A DNA stretch of 64,000 bases, taken from Pseudomonas viridiflava (lineage in GTDB: Bacteria > Pseudomonadota > Gammaproteobacteria > Pseudomonadales > Pseudomonadaceae). Both the position numbers and the translations under genes were made by a program. Shown here piece by piece: positions 51,983 to 59,441 of this stretch (within the stretch, counting starts at the first letter, position 1; the number at the start of each line of letters is the position of its first letter). The notes beneath the pieces were generated by a model. That model saw nothing but the letters and a program-made list of their open reading frames with translations. It searched no databases and was not told where the DNA came from. The DNA lies in contig NZ_LKEH01000019.1 in assembly GCF_001642795.1 (NCBI RefSeq), positions 171,429 through 235,428 on the forward strand. Reading direction: 5' to 3'.

Positions 51983-53470
51983 GTGCGGACCGGGCCCGAT
52001 CCAGGGCCCATTTCGCAGCAGCATAGTAGGACTACGCATGCTCAACATCAACGCTCACAGCTTGCGCTGTTCAGTTCACAGGACGAGGCGCAGACGTACC
52101 ACGACAGCACCCGGAGCGGCTTTTTTTCTCTCCTTGTTGATGTGTGTGGCGACAAGCGCCAGTCGTCTCACTTGTTGGCAGATATGCCGACCGTTCTCGG
52201 TCTGGTAGACAAAACCCGTGACACATGGATGTCACAGGCCGAATTCATCCGCCCCAACCGGCGCGTCGTGAATCTATCGCGCTTGGGATTGCTGTTCGCC
52301 GATCTCGACACCTATCGCGTTCCTGCGCTCGCTGGTTTCTCGCCCGACGCCCTGGCCAGCTATGTGATGTACTTCTGCGCAGAGGAAGGCATACCTGCCC
52401 CGTCCATGCTGATTTACAGCGGCCGCGGAATCCAAGCCAAGTGGCTTTTGGAGGGCACGATTCCGCGTCAGGCATTGCCGCGCTGGAACGCCTGCCAGCG
52501 CTACCTTGTTGAGCGCTTGGCGCACGTTGGGGCCGATCGTATGGCGAAGGATGCAAGCCGCGTGCTGCGTACCGTGGAAACCGTCAACAGCAAGAGCGGC
52601 GAAGTGTGCCGCGTGGTGCATGTTCAGAGCGGCATCGACGGCCAGCCGGTGCGTTACAACTTCGAGTATCTGGCCGAGTCGCTGCTGCCTACTGCGCGTT
52701 GGACAATAGAACAGCAGCGGCAAGCGCAGGCCGAACGTATCCAGCGCAAGCCCTTCAAGCTTGTATCGGTACTCGGCGGCAAGACCAACAACCTACGGGG
52801 ATTCTCCGGCCGCCAGCTCGCGTGGGATCGACTGGAGGACTTGCGCAAGCTGGCCGACCTGCGCGGTGGTGTCAGCGAAGGCTGCCGAATGCAGCACCTG
52901 TTCTGGCGGCTAAATTTCCTGTTGCTTTCTGGCGCAACCAACAGCAAACAGATGTACCACGAAGCATCCGCGCTGGCCCGTGAGCTAGACCCGCAATGGA
53001 ATAGCCGCTCCAGAGAGCTGATGACGTTGTTCAGCAAAGCCAAGGCGTTCGAGGCAGGCGAGAAAGTTAGCTTTGAGGGCAGGGACTATGCCCCGCTGTA
53101 CACGCCCAGGAACGACACGCTGATCAATCTGTTCAGGATTACGCCAGACGAGCAGCGGCAGCTTAGGACTGTAATTAGCCCGCGCGAGGCCGCAGAACGC
53201 CACAGGAAGCGCGAGGAAGGCCGTAGGCGTGCCGCCGGGGCTGTAGATAGGGAAATATACCTAGAAGTGACCGCCGACCGTCGAGCTGAGGCCCTAACAC
53301 TTCGAGCTCAGGGATTGAGCATCCGTGCTATCGCGGCCCGCATTGGCGTCAGCAAGACAGCCGTAGGGCGTTATGTAAATGATGCCGTCGAGCGTTCCAC
53401 TGCCGTGCATATTACTAATTGCGGAGTGCCATTGGCGGAGGCCCAGTCGCGTCGATCCGACGGCGTTTGA
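51983..53470 (+). CDS. primase-like replication protein
   Basis: A 495-residue protein with features of an archaeo-eukaryotic-type primase: hhhDhD in LLFADLDTYR (D107, D109) and the GRG motif in LIYSGRGIQAKWLLEG (about 145-159). The C-terminal part has a basic linker and a helix-turn-helix (LTLRAQGLSIRAIAARIGVS, about 440-465) likely to recognise an origin. It resembles replication initiators of plasmid-like and P4-like elements. GTG start with GGAG 8 bases upstream. I expect it to act on a nearby origin; the family call is from motifs only. Confidence 0.7.
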   Translation: MRTGPDPGPISQQHSRTTHAQHQRSQLALFSSQDEAQTYHDSTRSGFFSLLVDVCGDKRQSSHLLADMPTVLGLVDKTRDTWMSQAEFIRPNRRVVNLSRLGLLFADLDTYRVPALAGFSPDALASYVMYFCAEEGIPAPSMLIYSGRGIQAKWLLEGTIPRQALPRWNACQRYLVERLAHVGADRMAKDASRVLRTVETVNSKSGEVCRVVHVQSGIDGQPVRYNFEYLAESLLPTARWTIEQQRQAQAERIQRKPFKLVSVLGGKTNNLRGFSGRQLAWDRLEDLRKLADLRGGVSEGCRMQHLFWRLNFLLLSGATNSKQMYHEASALARELDPQWNSRSRELMTLFSKAKAFEAGEKVSFEGRDYAPLYTPRNDTLINLFRITPDEQRQLRTVISPREAAERHRKREEGRRRAAGAVDREIYLEVTADRRAEALTLRAQGLSIRAIAARIGVSKTAVGRYVNDAVERSTAVHITNCGVPLAEAQSRRSDGV

Positions 53471-53526
53471 GGTGTACTCGTGGCGAGGTTAAAGGTGTCC
53501 CGGGTCCGTGCGTATTACTAATGGCG
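53403..53526 (+). repeat. repeats around the end of the replication gene
   Basis: CCGTGC(A/G)TATTACTAAT occurs at 53403-53419 and 53506-53522; a third related copy lies at 54225-54237 and an inverted TATTACTA at 54384-54391. The copies at 53493-53518 and 54212-54237 agree at 21 of 26 positions. Confidence 0.6.
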
Positions 53527-53573
53527 AAGCCTCCGCGCTTTGGCGTGGTCCGTTTCTGCAGATCCACGAGTAC
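53474..53573 (+). repeat. 100-base inverted-repeat region
   Basis: A perfect 10-base arm, GTACTCGTGG (53474-53483), pairs with CCACGAGTAC (53564-53573) across 80 bases. The stretch is gene-free and directly follows the replication gene. Confidence 0.55.
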
Positions 53574-53688
53574 CCTGAAGTCTGGAAGAATTGTCCGCTA
53601 AGCTAGCTGAGCTTTATTGCACCTACACTCAGCGTTGTGCCTGTTGATGGTTAGACTTGCGGTAGTAAGGACAATTAGAGGCGAGCAG

Positions 53689-54141
53689 ATGGGCAGAATA
53701 ATCGGATACGCAGTGGAAAGTGATTTAGAGGGAGGTTTTCTCGTGCATGCGTCGCCGAGCGTTTGGGTCTCATGCTTGGAAAGTGCCGTGCGTTACGAGA
53801 CCGCTGCCCTGGCATGGGCTTCGGCGAAACGGCGTGGTAGCTCGCTCGCTTCTGCTATAGCAGTCATCGAGCGCGACGATGGGTCATTGTCGTGGGAGCC
53901 GATCCCTGATCCTTCAAAGGCCTCAGGCGGCGATTGGCTCGTATGGTTTGAGCTTGAGCAAGGAGCGAGACGCCTTTACGTCGTCAAGACCGGCAAGCGC
54001 ATAGCTGCTTCAAACGACCCAGGCGATGCCAAAGGTTATAAAACCATGGGGGCTGCCAAAGAAGTAGCCGAGAAATTGTCTTTCGGCGGCAGCCTTTCAG
54101 GGGTTCAGCAGATCACGGCCGATATCGTCCCAATAAGGTAA
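53689..54141 (+). CDS. hypothetical protein, 150 aa
   Basis: Unrecognised soluble protein. ATG at 53689 (MGRIIGYAVESDLEGG) is preceded by GAGGCGAG; the frame extends upstream without a good site. It contains WLVWFELEQGARRLYVVKTGKRIA and an Ala-rich region, possibly an alpha/beta DUF. Located in the plasmid-like part of the element, downstream of the replication gene. Confidence 0.5.
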   Translation: MGRIIGYAVESDLEGGFLVHASPSVWVSCLESAVRYETAALAWASAKRRGSSLASAIAVIERDDGSLSWEPIPDPSKASGGDWLVWFELEQGARRLYVVKTGKRIAASNDPGDAKGYKTMGAAKEVAEKLSFGGSLSGVQQITADIVPIR

Positions 54142-54415
54142 AGCGGTATTGGGTGGCGGGCTACATTTGATCAGTCGTAGTTGCTTCCCGTTCATGTGGC
54201 ATCTGGCTGGTAGGTGTTCAAAGTCCGTGCATATTACAGCACGTTAAGGGGATGGCCGATGATAGCGCAGGTCTAGGCGGAGTCTGATGATAAGGTCCGG
54301 CAAGGCAAGCGACGGATGGGAAAAATCAAGGGCGTGCTAAGCGGTGCTGCCACAGCAATACAAACCCCGCACTGTGGCGGGGCTAGTAATATTCCGGGCT
54401 AGCGATCAGCGAATT
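54142..54415. other. gene-free stretch in element
   Basis: About 270 bases with the third TCCGTGCATATTAC copy (54224-54237) and, at 54365-54382, a strong stem. No gene is supported. Confidence 0.45.
54361..54382 (-). terminator. terminator of the trb-like operon
   Basis: A 6-base-pair GC stem (54365-54370 with 54377-54382), followed on the minus strand by TTTG, downstream of the last gene of the minus-strand operon. Confidence 0.6.
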
Positions 54416-54724
54416 TTAGCCTTCTCGTTTTTGTGTAGGCTGTTCGGCGCGCATCGCCACCAGAATCTGCTTTGTCAGAGCTGCGTTACTTTTGCTTCCC
54501 AGCAGAGGTAGGCGATTCATGCTATGTGCTCCCGCAATCATGCGATATGAAGCTGATAGGGCCAGCGGGCTTACCCTGAGCTGGAGCGCTGTGTACTGGC
54601 GATCCAGCTTATCGAGTTGCGGTCCGTAGCCCTTGCTGCGTAGCCATCTGCCAAGCGCCCACAGGCCAATGCCGAGCGTAAAGACCAACGCTGCGAATCC
54701 AGCGAATATCAGAATGTCTGTCAT
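54416..54724 (-). CDS. small membrane protein, unknown
   Basis: A 102-residue protein with one N-terminal transmembrane segment (ILIFAGFAALVFTLGIGLWAL) and a basic cytoplasmic tail. It lies 2 bases after trbL. Not recognised; its position suggests a mating-channel accessory or an immunity/exclusion role. Confidence 0.55.
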   Translation of the reverse strand: MTDILIFAGFAALVFTLGIGLWALGRWLRSKGYGPQLDKLDRQYTALQLRVSPLALSASYRMIAGAHSMNRLPLLGSKSNAALTKQILVAMRAEQPTQKREG

Positions 54725-54726
54725 GG

Positions 54727-56280
54727 TTATTTCTCCAGAGGGTCGTTGTTCGATGCCGTACCGGCCACGTTGAGCGAAGCGAGGCGTCCGTGATTCGTGC
54801 TGGTGTCAGAGGCGGGACGGATCACATTAGATTCCGTGCCGTCGGGGCCGGGGGGCGTTTCAGTTTCCTTGTTCTGAGCGACCGGGCTGTCATTGGCAAC
54901 AGGAAAAAGAAATGAGGCGTGCGCATTCTCCATACCTGGCACGGCCAGTGACGCCATAACGCCGAGCACCTTTGCAGTTCCACCAGCAGCTTGGGAAATT
55001 GCATCGCCAGTCCGGACTGCTTCCCCTTTTGGTGCCGGTTGCTGTGGGTCTTTGTTTTCGGCTGCTTGTGTGGCCTTACCGCTTTGTTTAGCTGCATGCT
55101 GGGAGAATTTGCCGCTTTCCGCCGCTGGTCTAGACGAAGTTGCGTCAGACGGGCTGCCTCCAGTCTTTGACGCCGCTGGTATCGGGCCCTTGGTAGCGCC
55201 TCCGCCACTTATTGACGTTGACGCTCCGCCGCCCGCTGAGCTTGCGGCGTTGGCAAAACTAGAGTTGATCGCGCCCGCCAGCCCGCTGCCAGCGGTAGCA
55301 CCTGCACCACTACTGGCTGCACCCAGTGCGCCGGCTGCAATTGGTGCTGCGGCACCCGCCGTGGCGACGGTGGCGATTGCGGCGGCAGCGCCCGCCGCTC
55401 CGGCCGTTGCCATTCCTCCGATGGCCGAACCTCCGCCCATCGACGAACCACTGATCATGCCGCCGATAAGGTCTGGAATTGTCTTGGTCAGGTAGGCGCA
55501 AATTAAGGCCAGACCCGCCATAGTAATCACGGAGGCTTCATTGTTCTGGTACGCAGCTGACCACTCACGGCTTGCTTGTAAAATCAGGCCGATAATCAGG
55601 GTCAAGACGAACAACTTAGCGCCGACTGCAAGGGCGAAACGGATGGGGGCAATCGCATATTCCCGTGTCCATTGGGAACCACCGAAGCCGAAGAACAATA
55701 CAGATGCGTTAATGATTACGTAGGACTCAACGAGAGTCACGAACATGAAGGCTGCAATGAATGCAAAACAGATCAGCACTAAAAATGCCGCGAGGCTGAT
55801 GGCGAGCGCTTGCCCTGGAGAAAAAAACGAAATGCTTGCCAGGATTGCGCGTGAAAATTCCACTGCCATTGCGAACACGTCTCCGGGCTGCAATGCCCGT
55901 TCAAGGCCGCTCGCGGCGGCTCCAGCGTCACGAAAGCTATCGACAATGGCGGTAGCCCACTCCACAGCATATTTAATCAGTGCTAAAAAGAAGCCAGTCA
56001 CCAAAATGAAGCGTACCAGTTCGCCTGCAATCTCACCTATATCAGCTTGTTTCAAAACTAATGGCATAAATGTCCAGACAAGCTGAATAGTTGCCAGGAG
56101 CCAGAATAGGTTAATCGCATAGCCGTGCAGTCGTTGTGACCACTGACCTGACTGGTTGAGTATTAAGTCTAGGAGGCCATCAACTGACGTATCCGGTTGT
56201 GCAAGATTTGTATCAGCTAGCGCATTACCAGCAATGAAGATGCCTATGAACGCGAAAAACCACAAGAGACGACGATCCAT
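54727..56280 (-). CDS. trbL: conjugative transfer protein TrbL
   Basis: A 517-residue polytopic inner-membrane protein of the TrbL/VirB6 family, the core of the P-type mating channel. A signal-like N-terminus, then about six to seven hydrophobic segments (residues 40-275) with the WTREYAIAPIRFALAVGAKLFVL segment typical of TrbL. The C-terminal half is Gly/Ala/Ser-rich and low-complexity. In other systems this protein is the target of entry exclusion. Confidence 0.9.
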   Translation of the reverse strand: MDRRLLWFFAFIGIFIAGNALADTNLAQPDTSVDGLLDLILNQSGQWSQRLHGYAINLFWLLATIQLVWTFMPLVLKQADIGEIAGELVRFILVTGFFLALIKYAVEWATAIVDSFRDAGAAASGLERALQPGDVFAMAVEFSRAILASISFFSPGQALAISLAAFLVLICFAFIAAFMFVTLVESYVIINASVLFFGFGGSQWTREYAIAPIRFALAVGAKLFVLTLIIGLILQASREWSAAYQNNEASVITMAGLALICAYLTKTIPDLIGGMISGSSMGGGSAIGGMATAGAAGAAAAIATVATAGAAAPIAAGALGAASSGAGATAGSGLAGAINSSFANAASSAGGGASTSISGGGATKGPIPAASKTGGSPSDATSSRPAAESGKFSQHAAKQSGKATQAAENKDPQQPAPKGEAVRTGDAISQAAGGTAKVLGVMASLAVPGMENAHASFLFPVANDSPVAQNKETETPPGPDGTESNVIRPASDTSTNHGRLASLNVAGTASNNDPLEK

Positions 56281-56282
56281 AA

Positions 56283-56459
56283 CTAATATCCCTTTGATCC
56301 ACCACGGTGGGTAGGCTGGTTTTTGAAGGCTGAGTCTGCATTTTTTTGATCACTGCTTGCTGTGCATTCAGCTCTGCTCAAAAGCATGATTGTAGTAGCT
56401 GATGCGGCAACAGCTGACCCAGCACACATCAGAACTAAAAGCCATTTCGATATGCCCAT
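56283..56459 (-). CDS. TrbK-like small protein between trbJ and trbL
   Basis: A 58-residue frame with 2-base gaps to both neighbours. N-terminal hydrophobic segment (WLLVLMCAGSAVAASATTIMLL) and a polar tail ending RGGSKGY, the same last residues as TrbJ. Position and size fit TrbK, the entry-exclusion protein of IncP plasmids, but no lipobox is clear (a Cys is present in LMCAGS). Function inferred from position only. Confidence 0.6.
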   Translation of the reverse strand: MGISKWLLVLMCAGSAVAASATTIMLLSRAECTASSDQKNADSAFKNQPTHRGGSKGY

Positions 56460-56461
56460 AA

Positions 56462-57253
56462 TTAGTACCCCTTTGAGCCGCCGCGAATAGTAGGTTCGTC
56501 TTTGAATTTTTGTTCGGTTGCTTCATGGATGTCGCTACGGTCGACCTGTTGCGCCATATAGTTGCCTTGCAGATTTATCTGCGTCGCTAAGAGGTCGCGC
56601 AGTTTTTGGAGTTGCTGAACATTTTGTGAGGCTATTTCATTGCCTGCCTGGATCGCTTGCATACGACCGACTGCCGACTGTGAGCGGGCGACCATGTTAG
56701 CCAACTTGGTATCTTCAGATTCAAAGCTGCTCGTATTTAGATTTGCTGCCTCAAGCGCTGATCTCACGTTGTCACGACCTTGCTGTGACCAGTTCTGATA
56801 CTGCTCCTCTGTAGTGAGAGCAGTATAGTTCGCCGCGCCGTTCAGATAAGACTGAAAGCCGGGGAATTTATCGTTGAACTGCGTATCAATGTTCTGAAGT
56901 TCTCTGCCCAAGCTCTGCGAGCGATTATAGATGCTAACCACGCTTTTCAGATCTGTCGCGATACTGCCAAACATAGAGTTGGGCAAGCTTTTGCTCTGTG
57001 TGATCATGTTCTGATATTGCTGGATTTGCTTCTTTAACTGTTCGGCTGTATTGAGTGACGTATTGAGTTCCTCAGCATATTGGAACATCTGCTGATAGAA
57101 GGTTGAACAGTTGGAGCAATATATCGCGTAAGCAGCGGAAGAGTAAAAAGCCATGCCAGCGAGGCTGGTCGCAGCTATTGTGATGGCCAGCATGGTACTT
57201 CGAGAGGTTTTGTAGGCAGTTGGGTAGGAGCGTTCTTTCGATCCCTGCTTCAT
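56462..57253 (-). CDS. trbJ: conjugative transfer protein TrbJ
   Basis: A 263-residue exported protein of the TrbJ/VirB5 family. Signal peptide cleaved near SSAAYA; coiled-coil rich body (EELNTSLNTAEQLKKQIQQYQNMI) with CSNC near the mature N-terminus. VirB5-like proteins sit at the pilus tip and help recognise the recipient. First gene of the trbJ-trbK-trbL-membrane protein operon. Confidence 0.88.
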   Translation of the reverse strand: MKQGSKERSYPTAYKTSRSTMLAITIAATSLAGMAFYSSAAYAIYCSNCSTFYQQMFQYAEELNTSLNTAEQLKKQIQQYQNMITQSKSLPNSMFGSIATDLKSVVSIYNRSQSLGRELQNIDTQFNDKFPGFQSYLNGAANYTALTTEEQYQNWSQQGRDNVRSALEAANLNTSSFESEDTKLANMVARSQSAVGRMQAIQAGNEIASQNVQQLQKLRDLLATQINLQGNYMAQQVDRSDIHEATEQKFKDEPTIRGGSKGY

Positions 57254-57907
57254 ATCGAATACCTGATTATGTCAGTTGTCGTGTAATCGATTATCTCGCG
57301 TCACGCTGGAATCTCAAATAGACGGATAATTTTCCATCCGGCTCCAGCCGGTCAGAGTTGTCCGTAAATTGTCCGCTAATTGAACTTGGTGTGCTTGCTA
57401 GCTCGTATGGAGAAGTTCGCAAGAGTGCCGATCGTTGGCGTTGATTTTTAGTTGTGGGGGTAAGTTCATTAGTTAAGTCGATTCTATGCGATGGTGCGCG
57501 ACAATGTGCGAGTTAACGCGATTCAACGCGAAGGTATGCGAAGGTATGCGATTCAATGCGAAGGTATGCGATTTTGTTTTTTTGAGCTGACGATATCGAT
57601 CAGATCGCATAGAGTCGCACACGATTGGACGGCAAGATGTGTGTTGTGGGTCCACAGGCTTCGCCTGCTGTACCCCACCACCTACACTTATTCGCCTTCG
57701 GCTCAACGGATTTTGTTCTGCGAGGCTCTCAGCCGCTGCCGCGCTCTGGAGATAGTTGCTCGGGTGCGTGATTATAAATTCGCTGTGTAAGGATGATTCG
57801 TTCGGGGAAAGGGGTAGGGGTAGGGCGGGTATGTTTTGCGGACATAAATTAAGTTGTCACACCAGGCGATTAATTTCTTCGCCTGATGCGTAAATATTTA
57901 GAGGGCG
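57254..57907. other. 650-base gene-free region, candidate origin
   Basis: No supported gene. It contains the repeats 57358-57379 (two copies of TTGTCCG(T/C)TAA, one matching a copy at 53590-53601), the tandem 10-base repeats, a T-rich tract (57572-57583), inverted copies of the repeat and an imperfect long hairpin at 57646-57677. This combination resembles a replication or transfer origin. Confidence 0.6.
57486..57575 (+). repeat. nine tandem 10-bp repeats (iteron-like)
   Basis: Units of (A/G)(T/C)GCGAnnnn repeat exactly every 10 bases, nine times; the most frequent form is ATGCGAAGGT. Two further units in inverted orientation, also 10 bases apart, occur at 57605-57619. Confidence 0.85.
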
Positions 57908-59437
57908 TTATTTTGCTATTTTATCCTTGTCGACGATTCTGGTGCTGATCCAAGCATCGTCCCAGCATACTGTGCCAAAACCTGACCTACTTTGGGTGTC
58001 TATTTTGGAGAGAGTCATCCGCTTAGGGTCCGACTTTTTTACTATAGGTTGGGTGACGATGTTCTGGTCATCTAAGGTGTCGATAGCATCCAATTCCTCA
58101 TCCTTTTCAGACTTTTGCTCACACAAAGGTCCAAACGCTAATCCACATGCTACATCTTGGTAAGCCGCTTTGTCCGCAAGTGACAGACTAGAACAAACGA
58201 GAAATCTTGACGGAGCAGAGTTCGAAAGCTCCAGAATTCTTTGATGGAACCAACGGCCTACACTGACCCCTACATCTAAGATCGGAACAAAAACCCAATC
58301 CGGTTGATAGTTTCCAATAACGTACTCTGCCATAGGAGAAGCATTTAAATCCTGGCAGATCAAAATAATGCAACGCCCGAAACCATCTAGGTCTGCAACT
58401 ATGAGTTCTTCGCCCGAGGCATTGTCTTCCACCAATCTAGGTGCAGAAGTATCTAAGCCAAATTCTTTTGCTCTTGCACTAGGTATATCAGCAAGCCATA
58501 TTTTTCTTTGTCCAAAAACAAGCCCGCCAGCGCCGTTATACAGGTTGGAATTATTCCATGCCTGGCCTTTTTCTTTGCTGAGAGTGTGACCGCTCCCCGC
58601 TACAAACGCTCGAAAGCGACCGGTGTTGATTCTTATCCCTGCCTCAATCAGTTTTGAGTCTGTTTCGGATACCACCAGCTCCGGCGCCATTATGATATCT
58701 GAATAACCAATCTGATGAATAATGTCTAAAGTTTTTTTCGGGATATCTATGTCAGAGCAGGCTTTGAAATCTACAAAAGATATATTTTGTTTAGTGCGCT
58801 GATTAACCGATAGATCGCTCTCGACTTCAGCGAGTGGCATGAATGCTATATGCCTATCCTTGTACACTCCTTCCGTGGCGATACCTTGAGGTGAATTTGC
58901 TATTTTTACCTTCATTGAGATAGAGACCGGTACCTCATTAACTGAGGTACTGTTTTCCACGACCGATAGTGCGCTGAATCTATCACGAAAGCAGTCGGCG
59001 CTAGACGCGCTTATAGGTCTGAAGTCTCTCGTTAGCGGACCCCGTGGTATAAGTTTTCGTCCGCCTAAATTGCAATAGCAGCCTGTTAAGATTCGCGTTG
59101 TTTGCAGGTGTTTGAGCCAGTGGAGCTTCTCAAGATTTATATATGACATATCTGTATCATATAAAGTTCTTGGATGAATTTGATAGAAAAATTGGTCGAT
59201 GACCTCCATCAAGACAAGTATTCTTCCTCGTCTCTTTCCATCCTTGGAATTTTTTACCAGAGCATCAATTTTTGCAGTAGATATAGGCCCATCTGCAATT
59301 TTCAAAAGCTCAAATAGTTCATCCCTAAATGCTGGGCTCGGGCGCTGAACATTAGCTATGAGACTTGCTTTCCATTTTGCAGCCAACTTCCAATAGTTGA
59401 GGAATAATAAAGCAGGAGTAATGATCGTATTAGTCAT
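57908..59437 (-). CDS. nitrilase-fold hydrolase of conflict-type operon
   Basis: A 509-residue protein with a C-N hydrolase domain in its C-terminal half. Counting from this start, the triad is E253 (IIMAPELVVSE), K312 (GQRKIWLAD) and C361 (ILICQDLNAS), all present. The N-terminal 200 residues are helical and unrecognised. I use the ATG at 59437, 4 bases after the ATPase stop with GGA upstream; the longer frame overlaps the ATPase by 65 bases. Last gene of the three-gene operon; probably its effector. A+T-rich. Confidence 0.75.
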   Translation of the reverse strand: MTNTIITPALLFLNYWKLAAKWKASLIANVQRPSPAFRDELFELLKIADGPISTAKIDALVKNSKDGKRRGRILVLMEVIDQFFYQIHPRTLYDTDMSYINLEKLHWLKHLQTTRILTGCYCNLGGRKLIPRGPLTRDFRPISASSADCFRDRFSALSVVENSTSVNEVPVSISMKVKIANSPQGIATEGVYKDRHIAFMPLAEVESDLSVNQRTKQNISFVDFKACSDIDIPKKTLDIIHQIGYSDIIMAPELVVSETDSKLIEAGIRINTGRFRAFVAGSGHTLSKEKGQAWNNSNLYNGAGGLVFGQRKIWLADIPSARAKEFGLDTSAPRLVEDNASGEELIVADLDGFGRCIILICQDLNASPMAEYVIGNYQPDWVFVPILDVGVSVGRWFHQRILELSNSAPSRFLVCSSLSLADKAAYQDVACGLAFGPLCEQKSEKDEELDAIDTLDDQNIVTQPIVKKSDPKRMTLSKIDTQSRSGFGTVCWDDAWISTRIVDKDKIAK

Positions 59438-59441
59438 AACT

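Noticed and set aside
57473-57706. 77-codon minus-strand frame rich in HTFALNR repeats
   Set aside because: The repeating peptide is only the translation of the 10-base iteron array.
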